From: Parasphingopyxis sp.
GTDB lineage: Bacteria > Pseudomonadota > Alphaproteobacteria > Sphingomonadales > Sphingomonadaceae
Length of the DNA stretch: 64,000 nt
Direction: 5' to 3'
Assembly (NCBI RefSeq): GCF_028279465.1
Contig: NZ_JANQNS010000006.1
Span: 1-64,000 of the forward strand
The notes beneath the pieces were generated by a model. It saw nothing but the letters and a program-made list of their open reading frames with translations, did no database searches and was not told the origin of the DNA. The position numbers and the translations under genes are program-made. Within the stretch, counting starts at the first letter, position 1. Each line of letters starts with the position of its first letter. Positions 27,250 to 36,411 of the stretch are shown piece by piece.

Positions 27250-28641
27250 ATGGCCGACCCCAAGCTTTTCGCCGGACACCGGATCAAGCGCGTCCGCCGC
27301 CAGGCCGCGCTTACCCAGGCGGCGATGGCCGACACTCTCGATATCAGCCCGAGCTATCTGAACCTGATCGAGCGCAATCAGCGACCACTCTCCGCGACCC
27401 TCCTGCTGCGCCTCGCCGAACAGTTCGATTTCGATCCGCGCAGCCTGTCCGACGACGAGCCGGGCGGCGGCGAAACCGGACTCCGGCGGCGGCTCGCCGA
27501 TCCGCTGTTCGCCGATCTCGATATCGACCGCAACGAGCTGCTCGAATGGCTGGCTGCGGCGCCCGGCGGCGCGGAAGCCTTCGCGCGCGCCTTCGACCGG
27601 ATGGTGCAAGGCGGCGGCAGCGGCGATCCGCAGGCGCTGGATCCGATCATCCCCGTCCGCCGCGAGATCGAGCGGTGGAAAAACCATTATGCCGATCTCG
27701 ACGGCCAGGCCGAGGCGCTGGCGGATGAATTGCGCCTCGGCGCGGGCGACCTGTACGGCGCGATCGCCGAACGTCTGCGCTCCAAGCATCAGCTCACGAT
27801 CCGCATCCTGCCCGCCGATGTCATGCCCGACCGGCTCCGCCGCCTCGACCTGCACGCGCGTCAGTTGCAGCTCTCCGAAATGCTCGACCAGGCGAGCCGC
27901 ACCTTCCAGGCCGGGTTCCAGCTCGCCCAGATCGAAGCCAAGGCGGAGATCGACGCGCTCGTCGCCGGGGCGGAATTTGCCGAAGCCGTGCAGGAGCGTT
28001 TCTATCACCGGCATCTCGCCGGCTATTTCGCGGCCGGGCTGATGATGCCCTATCGCCGGTTCCTGCGCGCCTGCGAGAGCAGCGGCTATGATTTCGAGCT
28101 GCTGCAGCGGCGCTTCGGTGCGGGCTTCGAACAGGTCGCGCATCGGCTGACGACGCTGCAGCGCGTCGGCGAGCGCGGCCTGCCCTTCTTCATGATGCGC
28201 ATCGACCGGGCGGGCACGGTGTCCAAGCGCTATGCCGGGGCGAGCGGATCGCCGCTGACCGATGCGACGGGCTTCTGCCCACTCTGGCATATCCACCGCG
28301 CCTTCGACCGGCCTGGCGAATTCGCGCGGCAGCTCGTGGTGCTTGAGGACGAGAGCCGCTGGCTGACCATCTCGCGCACCGTCCATCCGGTCAGCCGGGC
28401 GCCGAGCGGCGTGCGCGCGGAATTCGCGATCGGGCTCGGGCTGGCCGCCGAGCATGCCGGATCGCTGGCCGAAGCACGTGGGATGGATCTGCAAGCGGGC
28501 ACCGCGACACCGATCGGGCTGGGCTGCCGCGCCTGCACGCGTGCCGATTGCCCGCAGCGCAGCGCGCCGCCCTTGGGTCGCGCGCTACTTATCAACGAAC
28601 GCGAACGGGCCTTGACGCCCTTTGCCTTTGCAGGCGATTAG
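27250..28641 (+). CDS. Short-chain fatty-acyl regulator family protein (RamB/ScfR-like)
   Basis: This 463-residue protein has an N-terminal XRE helix-turn-helix (IKRVRRQAALTQAAMADTLDISPSYLNLIERNQRP), a zinc-peptidase-like (IrrE/DUF955-like) middle and the DUF2083 C-terminal domain. A cysteine cluster lies near the end (GCRACTRADCPQRSAP). RamB and ScfR proteins in actinobacteria and alphaproteobacteria sense acyl-CoA levels and control acetate and propionate genes, including isocitrate lyase. Its divergent position to aceA supports that role here. Confidence 0.88.
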   Translation: MADPKLFAGHRIKRVRRQAALTQAAMADTLDISPSYLNLIERNQRPLSATLLLRLAEQFDFDPRSLSDDEPGGGETGLRRRLADPLFADLDIDRNELLEWLAAAPGGAEAFARAFDRMVQGGGSGDPQALDPIIPVRREIERWKNHYADLDGQAEALADELRLGAGDLYGAIAERLRSKHQLTIRILPADVMPDRLRRLDLHARQLQLSEMLDQASRTFQAGFQLAQIEAKAEIDALVAGAEFAEAVQERFYHRHLAGYFAAGLMMPYRRFLRACESSGYDFELLQRRFGAGFEQVAHRLTTLQRVGERGLPFFMMRIDRAGTVSKRYAGASGSPLTDATGFCPLWHIHRAFDRPGEFARQLVVLEDESRWLTISRTVHPVSRAPSGVRAEFAIGLGLAAEHAGSLAEARGMDLQAGTATPIGLGCRACTRADCPQRSAPPLGRALLINERERALTPFAFAGD

Positions 28642-28675
28642 TCGGGCATCCCAACGCTCAACCGGAGGCCTGAAA

Positions 28676-29443
28676 ATGCAGAGATTTTCGACCCTTATGC
28701 TGTCCGCAGTGCTGCTCGCCATGCCAGCGACAGTTGCGGCCGAACCGACGCCGATCACGGTCCGCGTCCTCTCCGACGATGCGAAATTCATCGGGACGAC
28801 ATTGGGCGGCGCGCATGTCGTTATCCGCGATGCGGAGACCAATGCCGTGCTCGCCGAGGGCGTCACCTCGGGCATCACCGGCAATACCGACCGGATCGTC
28901 AATACGCCACGCGCCCGGCATGGCAGCATTGCCGGCGAAGGCGATGCCGGTTTTTCCGCGACGATCGATATCGATGCGCCGACGCTGGTGCGGATCGACG
29001 CCCATGGGCCGGTCGATCATCCCCAAGCAGCCACCGCCGCCTCGCAGACGCTCTGGATGATACCGGGCCGCCCGCCGCACGGCGCGGACGGCGTGATCCT
29101 GACGCTGTCCGGCCTGATCGTCGATTTCGGCGCACCCTCTTCCTTCGGCCGCGAATTCACGGCGGGAGCCGAGGTGCCGATCGCGGTGGAAGTCGCCCAT
29201 CTGTGCGGCTGCCCGCTCACACCGGGCGGCACCTGGGACGCGGACCAGTATGAGATCAGCTACAGCGTCACGCGCGACGGCGCGGCGGTGACGGATGGCG
29301 ATCTCGCCTATGCGGGAACGGCCACCCAGTTCGCGGGCGCGTTCACGCCGGCCGAAAGCGGCGTCCATACGATATCGGTCATCGCCTATCATCCGATCAC
29401 CGGGAATACCGGTATCGGCAGCCGGACGATCACCGTGCGCTAG
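28676..29443 (+). CDS. Secreted protein of unknown function
   Basis: The ATG at 28676 (CGGAGG upstream) gives 255 residues with a signal peptide ending near ATVAAE. The mature part is beta-rich with repeats of short strands and a central SQTLWMIPGRPPHGADGVILTLSGL. Two cysteines (HLCGCPL) could form a disulfide. The end (GSRTITVR) recalls an immunoglobulin-like strand. I recognise no family. It converges with the guanylyltransferase gene, overlapping it by four bases at the stops. Function is unknown. Confidence 0.65.
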   Translation: MQRFSTLMLSAVLLAMPATVAAEPTPITVRVLSDDAKFIGTTLGGAHVVIRDAETNAVLAEGVTSGITGNTDRIVNTPRARHGSIAGEGDAGFSATIDIDAPTLVRIDAHGPVDHPQAATAASQTLWMIPGRPPHGADGVILTLSGLIVDFGAPSSFGREFTAGAEVPIAVEVAHLCGCPLTPGGTWDADQYEISYSVTRDGAAVTDGDLAYAGTATQFAGAFTPAESGVHTISVIAYHPITGNTGIGSRTITVR

Positions 29444-30495
29444 AGAAGATTGTTCGGGTCTTCGCCGGCCTTGAGTGCTTCGACCACATCTTTCACGCGC
29501 TGACTTTCGCCGCGCGGCAATATGAGAACGGCATCGCCCGTCGCGACGACAATCAGATCGTTGACGCCGACTGCGGCAACGCTGGGGCCATCCGTACGGA
29601 TAAGCGTATTCGCGCTGTCGATGGCCAGCACCTCGCCCGACAGCGCGTTCCCGGCCGCATCCTTCTCTAACAACTCATGCAGCGCGTCCCAGCTGCCAAG
29701 GTCCGACCAGCCCATGCTGACCGGCACGACGGCGACGCGCTCCGCTTTTTCCATCACCGCATAGTCTATGGAAATGGACGGCGCGGTGCCGAATGCTGCG
29801 GCATCGGGTTCGATGGAATCCGCATCCGCCGCCACATCCGCCATCGCCGCGCGGGCCGCCGCCGCGATTTCCGCCGCATGGGCGTCGAGCCCGGCCATAT
29901 AGGCGCGGGCGGTAAACAGGAAGATGCCGCCATTCCAGTGATAGCCGCCCGCGGCCAGAAACTGCTCCGCCGTTTCGCGGTCCGGCTTTTCGACGAACCG
30001 CTCGACTGCGAACGCGCCATCGCCGATGGCTCCGCCTTCCAGAATATAGCCATAGCCCGTTTCCGGCCCGTCCGGCGCGATGCCGAACGTGACAAGCCAG
30101 CCTTCCGCCGCCAGTTCGGCCGCCGTCTCGATTGCCGCGTGAAAGGCCGGGACGTCGGCGATCACATGGTCGCTCGGCATGACCAGCATCAGCGCATCGG
30201 GGGCGAGGGCGAGCGCGGCGAGCGCGATCGCCGCTGCCGTATTCCGCGCCATCGGCTCGAGCATCAGCCGCGCATCGCCGCCCAGCGCGCGCAGCATATC
30301 GGCCTGCGCCGCACCGCCGACCAGCATCGGCCGCGCGAACCGGTCGCCGGTCGCACGCGCGATCGTCTCTTCGAGCATCGTGCGCTCGCTTGCCAGCGGA
30401 AGGAACTGTTTGGCGCGCGCCTTACGCGAGAGCGGCCAGAGCCGCGTACCGCTGCCGCCGGTCAGGATGACGGGAGTGATCGGGGGTTTCGCCAT
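29440..30495 (-). CDS. manC: Mannose-1-phosphate guanylyltransferase
   Basis: This 351-residue enzyme makes GDP-mannose for polysaccharides. The nucleotidyltransferase signature LTGGSGTRLWPLSRKARAKQF is at the N-terminus, with MPSDHVIAD and FVEKPDRE downstream. It is shorter than the bifunctional type (about 470 residues) and lacks the C-terminal isomerase domain; a separate phosphomannose isomerase gene lies at 59182. It may feed the exopolysaccharide genes starting at 35022. Its stop shares four bases with the converging secreted-protein gene. Confidence 0.92.
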   Translation of the reverse strand: MAKPPITPVILTGGSGTRLWPLSRKARAKQFLPLASERTMLEETIARATGDRFARPMLVGGAAQADMLRALGGDARLMLEPMARNTAAAIALAALALAPDALMLVMPSDHVIADVPAFHAAIETAAELAAEGWLVTFGIAPDGPETGYGYILEGGAIGDGAFAVERFVEKPDRETAEQFLAAGGYHWNGGIFLFTARAYMAGLDAHAAEIAAAARAAMADVAADADSIEPDAAAFGTAPSISIDYAVMEKAERVAVVPVSMGWSDLGSWDALHELLEKDAAGNALSGEVLAIDSANTLIRTDGPSVAAVGVNDLIVVATGDAVLILPRGESQRVKDVVEALKAGEDPNNLL

Positions 30496-30562
30496 GCGCG
30501 GCCTTATGGCGGTTTCGCCCGCGCGGCGAAAGCCGTTAGAGCATAATCGGCTTCAATTGAAT

Positions 30563-30656
30563 CGTCATTGCGAGAAGCCGGAGGCGACGAAGCAATCCAG
30601 GGCGGCAGGCGATATCGCTAGCCGCTCTGGATTGCTTCGCTTCGCTCGCAATGACG
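30563..30656. repeat. CGTCATTGCGAG palindromic extragenic element
   Basis: The 12-bp ends CGTCATTGCGAG and CTCGCAATGACG are a perfect inverted pair, with a nested second pair CGAAGCAATCCAG/CTGGATTGCTTCG inside. Only one copy is in the window. It resembles the widely scattered CGTCATTGCGAG repeat of many bacteria, which is not known to encode a protein. It lies between two convergent gene tails. Confidence 0.75.
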
Positions 30657-30683
30657 GATGCCTCAACCTGAACTGGTCATGCT

Positions 30684-31505
30684 TTAGGCAACCGATCGGT
30701 AATAGTCGCGCCAGATCGCCTGACCACGTGCGTTGTAACGCTTCATCGCATCGACGAGCCGGTCCCGCGGGCCGTTATCGACCATGGCGCCGGGCAGCAG
30801 CGGATCGAGATTGATGAGCCGGATCGCGGCCTGGCCGAGCAGCAGGGATTCTCGGGCGGCCGCGCCGAGCGGCAGGTCACCAAGCCGGGCGGCGCTCGTT
30901 TCGATGACCGCCAGCGCCTCGGCATAGCGTGCCTGAAGTCCTTCAATGTCCCAGAGCGTTGCGAAATCCACGCCATCGGGCGCGGCATAGTCGGCCAGTG
31001 CGAACAGCATCGCGCCCTCGTCGAGACCGATCCCGATCAGCTCGCCGCGCAGCGCGTCGATCTCTATCGCCAGATTGGCCGGGCGCACCCAGAGATCGGG
31101 TTCGGCCTCGGCAAAACCGTTGAGCTTGAGCGCCTGCGAGCGCGCCGCCAACTGCTTGCGGTCCGTGCGCCCGAGATTGCCGGCGGGGACGGCGAGCCAG
31201 CCGCCCGCCCAGTCTCGCGTGCGTTCGCGGACATTGCGCCAACCGCGGACCTGATCGCGCAAGGGCCGAGATTCGGGGCCGGACACGTAAAGCCCGCGCC
31301 CAGCGCTCTCCAGCAGGCCTTCCTTGATCAGTCGCGTCGCGGCCATGCGCATCGCACTGTCTTCGATATCGAATATCGAACCGGCCGCGATGAGCTGCGC
31401 CGCCGTCATCTGCCGCGTGCCGACGGCATTCATTAGCGACAGGATCAGGCTACGCCCCGTCATGTCCGCGCCGTCCGGCCGGTCGAATGAAACAGAAATT
31501 GACAT
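30684..31505 (-). CDS. PaaX family transcriptional regulator
   Basis: This 273-residue protein has an N-terminal winged-helix domain (SLILSLMNAVGTRQMTAAQLIAAG) and the PaaX middle and C-terminal domains (NVRERTRDWAGGW, then LLLGQAAIRLINLDPLLPG). PaaX regulators bind a CoA thioester, such as phenylacetyl-CoA, and repress catabolic genes. The gene is divergent from the desaturase operon, 52 bases apart, so it very likely controls that operon, which handles acyl chains. The ligand is not known. Confidence 0.85.
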   Translation of the reverse strand: MSISVSFDRPDGADMTGRSLILSLMNAVGTRQMTAAQLIAAGSIFDIEDSAMRMAATRLIKEGLLESAGRGLYVSGPESRPLRDQVRGWRNVRERTRDWAGGWLAVPAGNLGRTDRKQLAARSQALKLNGFAEAEPDLWVRPANLAIEIDALRGELIGIGLDEGAMLFALADYAAPDGVDFATLWDIEGLQARYAEALAVIETSAARLGDLPLGAAARESLLLGQAAIRLINLDPLLPGAMVDNGPRDRLVDAMKRYNARGQAIWRDYYRSVA

Positions 31506-31557
31506 AATATTCGATTTTCAGTTATAAGTTTTCCGGTCACCTTGCAAGGGAGCGATC

Positions 31558-32469
31558 ATGTCCGAACCGGTCAGCCTGTCCGACGCCGTCAGCAAGGACG
31601 AATTGCGCGCGCTGATGAAGACATCCGACGTCAAGGCGCTGGCCATTCTGGTTATAACCTACGCGATCATCGCCGGTGCATTCGCGATGGCGATCCTGTG
31701 GCCCAACCCGCTGACGATCCTGCTGGCGATCGCGCTGCTCGCCGGGCGGCAGCTCGGCCTTTCGGTCATCATGCACGATTGCGCGCATCATGCGTTCTTC
31801 TCCAGCCGCCGTGTCAACGAATTTGTCGGTCATTGGCTGGCGGGCGGGCCGATGAATGTGTCGCTCAAAGCCTATCGCAAATATCATCTGACACATCACC
31901 AACATGCCGGCACGCCGAAGGACCCCGATATCGCGCTCGTCAAAAACTATCCGGTGCCGCGCGACAGTCTGCGCCGCAAATTCACGCGCGACTTCACCGG
32001 GCGCACGGGCATTCGCGACCTGATCTTCAAACTGCGCAAGTTGAAACTGCCCAAGGACCTGCCCTGGCTCGTTTTCCATGCGGCGCTGTTCGCGTCACTC
32101 TGGTTTGCGGGCGCGCCTTGGGCCTATGCGCTGTGGTGGGTGGCCGAGCTGTTCGTCTTCCCGGCCGTCACGCGGCTGCGCAATATTGGCGAGCATGGCG
32201 TGGTGAAGGACCGGCTGAGCCTTGAACCGCGCGAAAACACCAACACCACGATCGCCAACCCGATCGAGCGGCTGTTCCTCGCACCCAACTACGTCAACTA
32301 TCATTGCGAGCATCACCATTTCGCGGCCGTGCCGCCCTATAACCTGCCGAAGCTGCACCGGCTGCTGCGCGAACGCGGCTATTATGACCGGCACGACTGC
32401 CTCTCGCGCGGCTATCGCGATGTCATCCGGCGCGCGGTGCGGCCCGAACCCGTAGCGGCAGCGGCCTGA
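31558..32469 (+). CDS. Fatty acid desaturase family protein
   Basis: This 303-residue membrane protein has the three histidine boxes of the diiron desaturase/hydroxylase superfamily: HDCAHHAFF, HLTHHQHAG and HCEHHHFAAV. Four helices are predicted around them. It introduces a double bond or hydroxyl into an acyl chain, or oxidises an alkane or sterol. It is the first gene of a run of four genes on the same strand, spaced by one to four bases, and is divergent from the PaaX regulator. The substrate is unknown. Confidence 0.88.
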   Translation: MSEPVSLSDAVSKDELRALMKTSDVKALAILVITYAIIAGAFAMAILWPNPLTILLAIALLAGRQLGLSVIMHDCAHHAFFSSRRVNEFVGHWLAGGPMNVSLKAYRKYHLTHHQHAGTPKDPDIALVKNYPVPRDSLRRKFTRDFTGRTGIRDLIFKLRKLKLPKDLPWLVFHAALFASLWFAGAPWAYALWWVAELFVFPAVTRLRNIGEHGVVKDRLSLEPRENTNTTIANPIERLFLAPNYVNYHCEHHHFAAVPPYNLPKLHRLLRERGYYDRHDCLSRGYRDVIRRAVRPEPVAAAA

Positions 32470-32470
32470 T

Positions 32471-33364
32471 ATGGCGCGGGGCGAAGAGGGTGTCGCGGAG
32501 AGCGACATCGCACAATGGCTGGACGGGCGCAGCTTCGCCGACTGGAAGGCGGAGTTCGACGAAACCGGCTATCTGATCTTCGAAAACGTCCTGCCGCCCG
32601 AAGAGGTGGATCGGCAGCGCGCCGCGCTGCGGCCCTATCTCGATGCGGACGTCACGGGCCGCAACGATTTCGAAGGCATGAAATCGAATCGCGTCTATGC
32701 GATGCTCGCCAAGTCGCCAGTGTTCGCCGATCTCGTTACCCATCCGCTGGCGCTCGCCTTTGCCGAGGCCGATCTGGGGCGCTCCTGCCTGCTTTCCGCC
32801 TGCCTCGCGATCAAGCTGCAGCCGGGCGAGACCGTCCAGCCCTGGCATTATGACGACAGCCATTTGCGCGTCGATCGCCCGCGCCCATCCTTTGGCGTCA
32901 GCACTTTCTGGGCGATCGACCCGATGACCGAGGATAATGGCGCGACCGAGCTGCTGCCCGGTAGCCATTTGTGGCCCGAAGACAGCATTGCGGGCGCGAA
33001 CAGCGCCGCCGATTTCGCCAACACCGACATCCGCGACGTCGATGACGATCCGGCCGCACGCGACGATGCGATCAAGGCGGTCATGCCATCAGGCTCGCTG
33101 ATGGTGACCAAGGGCACGCTCTGGCATCGTGGCGGCGCCAACCGGTCGGACGCGCCGCGCCTGATCGTCACTCCCCAATATTGCACGGGCTGGGCGCGGC
33201 AACTTGAGAATATGGCGATGACGATGACGCCCGCTGAGGCGGCGACCTTGCCCGAGCGCGCCCGCGAACTGATCGGCTATTCGATCCACCCGCCCTTCAT
33301 GGGCTATGTCGACGGCATGCACCCGAAGCGTGTATTGGAGGGCGCACACAAACACGGAGGGTGA
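32471..33364 (+). CDS. Phytanoyl-CoA dioxygenase family protein
   Basis: This 297-residue PhyH-type Fe(II)/2-oxoglutarate enzyme begins one base after the desaturase stop. The iron ligands are seen in WHYDDSH, where His and Asp sit in an HxD motif, and the distal His in LWHRGGANRSDAPR, which also holds the 2-oxoglutarate-binding arginine. PhyH proteins hydroxylate acyl-CoAs or small acids. With the neighbouring desaturase, SDR and enoyl-CoA hydratase it suggests breakdown or tailoring of a branched or unusual acyl chain. Confidence 0.86.
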   Translation: MARGEEGVAESDIAQWLDGRSFADWKAEFDETGYLIFENVLPPEEVDRQRAALRPYLDADVTGRNDFEGMKSNRVYAMLAKSPVFADLVTHPLALAFAEADLGRSCLLSACLAIKLQPGETVQPWHYDDSHLRVDRPRPSFGVSTFWAIDPMTEDNGATELLPGSHLWPEDSIAGANSAADFANTDIRDVDDDPAARDDAIKAVMPSGSLMVTKGTLWHRGGANRSDAPRLIVTPQYCTGWARQLENMAMTMTPAEAATLPERARELIGYSIHPPFMGYVDGMHPKRVLEGAHKHGG

Positions 33365-33367
33365 ATC

Positions 33368-34093
33368 ATGGCCGGATCGGCAATTGTTCTCGGCGTCGGC
33401 GCCGAACGTGGCCTGGGCGCGGCAATCGCGCGGCGCTTCGCCGCAGAGGGACTGCACACCATCGTTTCCGGCCGGACCAAGGACAAGCTCGATACGGTCG
33501 TGGACAGCATCGCGGCCGATGGCGGCAGCGCGGAAGCGCTGGCCGGGGACGCGACCGATGCCGGCGATATTGCGGCGCTGTTCGATCATGCAGCGGAACG
33601 CGGACCGATCGACGCCGTCATCTATAATGTCGGCAATAATGCGATCATCCCGTTCGCGGAGCTGACGCCCGAACAGTTCGAACAATTCTGGCGCGTCTGC
33701 TGCCTTGGCGGCATGCTGACGGCCAAGGCCGCGATGCCGATCCTCGCCGAACAGGGCCATGGCACGATGCTGTTCACCGGCGCATCCGCCTCGATGCGCG
33801 GCAAGCCGGCCTTCGCCCATTTCGCGGCCGCTAAGGCCGGCCTCAGGATGCTCGCCCAGTCACTGGCGCGCGAATATGGACCGCAGGGCGTGCATGTCGG
33901 CCATGTGGTCATCGACGGCGTGATCGACGGCGAAATGGTGCGCAGCCGCTTCGGAGACTATCTCGAACAGCTGGGCGAGGATGGCAGCCTCGATCCGGAC
34001 GCGATCGCCGAAAATTTCTGGCATCTGCACAGCCAGCACCGCTCGGCCTGGACGCATGAAATCGACCTCCGCCCGTTCAAGGAAAACTGGTAG
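33368..34093 (+). CDS. Short-chain dehydrogenase/reductase
   Basis: This 241-residue SDR has the cofactor loop VLGVGAERGLGAAIA and a NVGNNA element. The catalytic region GASASMRGKPAFAHFAAAKAGLRMLAQ is divergent: Ser is present but the usual Tyr of YxxxK is Phe in AHFAAAKAG, so the catalytic tyrosine may be lost or shifted. It follows the PhyH gene after three bases. It probably oxidises a hydroxyl produced by its neighbours, or has an altered role because of the missing tyrosine. Confidence 0.84.
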   Translation: MAGSAIVLGVGAERGLGAAIARRFAAEGLHTIVSGRTKDKLDTVVDSIAADGGSAEALAGDATDAGDIAALFDHAAERGPIDAVIYNVGNNAIIPFAELTPEQFEQFWRVCCLGGMLTAKAAMPILAEQGHGTMLFTGASASMRGKPAFAHFAAAKAGLRMLAQSLAREYGPQGVHVGHVVIDGVIDGEMVRSRFGDYLEQLGEDGSLDPDAIAENFWHLHSQHRSAWTHEIDLRPFKENW

Positions 34094-34097
34094 CCCG

Positions 34098-34895
34098 ATG
34101 AGCGTGCTCAAAGTCGATAAGCGCGGCGCGGTCGCGATCCTGACCCTCAACCGGCCGGACTCGATGAACGCGCTGAGCAACGGCCCGGACGGCGCCGAGA
34201 TCGCCGCCGCGTGCGACGAGGTGACGGCCGATCCCTATATCCGTGCGGCGATCCTAACCGGTGCGGGCCGGGCCTTTTCGGCCGGCGGCGATATCAAGGC
34301 GATGCGCAAGCGCGATGGCGCGTTCGGCGGCGCACCCGATGATATCCGGCGCAGCTATCGCGGCGGCATCCACAAGCTGGTCAGCGCGCTCTACCATTTC
34401 GAGCTGCCGCTGATCGCCGCGGTTAACGGCCCGGCCATCGGCCTCGGATGCGACGTCGCCTGCATGGCGGACCTGCGGATCGCTTCCGACAAAGCGAAAT
34501 TCGGCGTGACCTTCCTGAAGCTCGCGCTGATTCCGGGCGATGGCGGGGCTTGGCTGTTGCCGCGCATCATCGGTCACGCACGGGCGGCCGAACTCCTCTA
34601 TACCGGCGATGTGGTCGATGCCGAAACGGCGCTCGAATGGGGGCTAGTTTCGCGCGTCGTACCGGGCGAGCAGCTGATGGACACTGCCATGGCGCTGGCC
34701 GAAAAAATCGCCGCCCAGCCGCCACAAGCGCTACGTCTGGCGAAACAGCTGATGCGGCGCGGTGCGACGAGCGATTTCGACACGATCATGGAAATGTCGG
34801 CCGCGAGCCAGGCACTGATGCATGTGACCGAGGATCATATCGAAGGCATCGATGCGATCCTCGAGAAGCGAGCCCCCGATTTCAAAGGAAAATAG
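34098..34895 (+). CDS. Enoyl-CoA hydratase/isomerase family protein
   Basis: The true start is the ATG at 34098, four bases after the SDR stop, giving 265 residues. The crotonase core is clear: AILTGAGRAFSAGGDIKAM, NGPAIGLGCDVACMADLRIAS and FLKLALIPGDGGAWLLPRIIG. The acidic residue of the second catalytic position is Asp in PGDGGAW, where many hydratases have Glu. It completes the desaturase operon, supporting a role in acyl-CoA metabolism. Confidence 0.9.
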   Translation: MSVLKVDKRGAVAILTLNRPDSMNALSNGPDGAEIAAACDEVTADPYIRAAILTGAGRAFSAGGDIKAMRKRDGAFGGAPDDIRRSYRGGIHKLVSALYHFELPLIAAVNGPAIGLGCDVACMADLRIASDKAKFGVTFLKLALIPGDGGAWLLPRIIGHARAAELLYTGDVVDAETALEWGLVSRVVPGEQLMDTAMALAEKIAAQPPQALRLAKQLMRRGATSDFDTIMEMSAASQALMHVTEDHIEGIDAILEKRAPDFKGK

Positions 34896-34938
34896 CGGGT
34901 TTCACCCCGCGCACTCCAACCTGCGGGCGTAAAATATC

Positions 34939-34967
34939 CCGACACGCGCATTGTGTCGGATTTCTTT
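34939..34967 (+). terminator. Rho-independent terminator of the desaturase operon
   Basis: CCGACAC pairs perfectly with GTGTCGG around a seven-base loop, followed by ATTTCTTT. It lies about 45 bases after the enoyl-CoA hydratase stop and before the exopolysaccharide gene cluster. Confidence 0.8.
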
Positions 34968-35021
34968 ACGATTTGCGGCTAAGACAGTCTGAATTGCAGG
35001 CAATAATGGGCGTTTCCGGGC

Positions 35022-36410
35022 GTGATCAGGCTGTTCAAACATTATGTGCCCAATGCGGTGCTGCTGCTGGGGATCATGGATTTCATCCTGCTCTTCGTCG
35101 CGGCGGAGCTCGGCTGGGTCTATCGCCTCAGCCAGATCGGCGCGATTCCCGAGCCGCTGACGACGCGGATTCCCGAACTGCTCGCCTTTGCCGTGGCGCT
35201 GGAGATCGCGATGATTGCGGTCGGCGTTTACGGCACCGAGGCGCTCAATTCGCTGCGCTTCGCGCTCGCGCGCCTGCTCGTCGCGATCTCGATCGGGATC
35301 ATCTGCCTTTCGGCGATCTTCTTCCTTGTGCCCGATCTCTCGCTCTGGCGCTCCAACCTTTTCTATTCGATGATCATCGCAACCGTCCTCTTGTTCGGCA
35401 TGCGCATCCTACTGGGCAAGACGCTGGGCGGGGCGGCCTTCAAACGTCGTCTCGTCGTGCTCGGCGCCGGCACGCGCGCGCAGCGGATCAAGGAACTGGC
35501 CACGGACCCGGGATCGGGCTTCGTCGTCGTCGGCTATATCGCAATGAACGACGGCCGGCAGGAAATCCCCGAAGCGATTAACCGCGAGGCGATCTACAAT
35601 CTTGCCGATCATGTCGTACTCTTGAACGCCAGCGAAGTCGTGCTGGCGCTCGAGGAACGGCGCAACGCCCTGCCGCTCGACGATCTGTTGCGGATCAAGA
35701 CGACCGGCGTGCATGTCAACGATCTGTCGAGCTTTCTCGAACGCGAAACCGGGCGGGTCGATCTCGACAGCGTTAATCCGAGCTGGCTGATCTTTTCCGA
35801 CGGCTTTTCGAGCGGGCGGCGGATTTCGAGCGCGCTGAAACGCCTGTTTGATATCGTTGCGAGCAGCCTGTTGCTGGTCCTGACCGCGCCGATCATTCTG
35901 TTGACCGCGATCGCTATCAAGCTGGAGAGCAAGGGTCCGGCCTTTTTCCGCCAGAAGCGCGTCGGCCAATATGGCCAGGAATTCGAGCTCATCAAACTAC
36001 GCTCGATGCGCGACGATGCGGAAAAGGATGGCGAGGCCGTCTGGGCGCAGAAGAACGATCCGCGCGTGACGCGGGTCGGCCGGATCATCCGCAAATTGCG
36101 AATCGACGAACTGCCCCAGGCCTGGACCGTGCTGAAGGGTGAGATGAGCTTCGTCGGCCCGCGCCCGGAGCGCAAACAGTTTGTCGACGATCTGGCGACC
36201 AAGATGCCCTATTATGCCGAACGCCATATGGTGAAACCGGGGATCACGGGCTGGGCGCAGGTCAACTATCCCTATGGCGCGAGCCTCGAAGATGCGCGGC
36301 ACAAGCTCGAATATGATCTCTATTACGCCAAGAATTACACACCGTTTCTCGATCTGTTGATCCTGTTGCAGACGGTGCGGGTCGTGATCTGGCCCGAAGG
36401 CGCGCGCTGA
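35022..36410 (+). CDS. Exopolysaccharide sugar transferase (PEP-CTERM/XrtA type)
   Basis: This 462-residue protein begins with a GTG codon. An N-terminal region with four to five helices is followed by a nucleotide-binding CoA-like domain and then the bacterial sugar transferase domain of the WbaP/EpsB type (about residues 265-460). The domain shows KRLFDIVASSLLLVLTAPI, then FFRQKRVGQYGQEFELIKLRSM, and GWAQVNYPYG. It transfers the first sugar phosphate to undecaprenyl phosphate and starts exopolysaccharide synthesis. It matches the TIGR03013 sugar transferase linked to PEP-CTERM systems, and the prsK gene follows one base later. Confidence 0.9.
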   Translation: MIRLFKHYVPNAVLLLGIMDFILLFVAAELGWVYRLSQIGAIPEPLTTRIPELLAFAVALEIAMIAVGVYGTEALNSLRFALARLLVAISIGIICLSAIFFLVPDLSLWRSNLFYSMIIATVLLFGMRILLGKTLGGAAFKRRLVVLGAGTRAQRIKELATDPGSGFVVVGYIAMNDGRQEIPEAINREAIYNLADHVVLLNASEVVLALEERRNALPLDDLLRIKTTGVHVNDLSSFLERETGRVDLDSVNPSWLIFSDGFSSGRRISSALKRLFDIVASSLLLVLTAPIILLTAIAIKLESKGPAFFRQKRVGQYGQEFELIKLRSMRDDAEKDGEAVWAQKNDPRVTRVGRIIRKLRIDELPQAWTVLKGEMSFVGPRPERKQFVDDLATKMPYYAERHMVKPGITGWAQVNYPYGASLEDARHKLEYDLYYAKNYTPFLDLLILLQTVRVVIWPEGAR

Positions 36411-36411
36411 G

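Noticed and set aside
34968-35021. Sigma-54 promoter before the exopolysaccharide cluster
   Set aside because: No TGGCAC/TTGC pair with the right spacing was seen.
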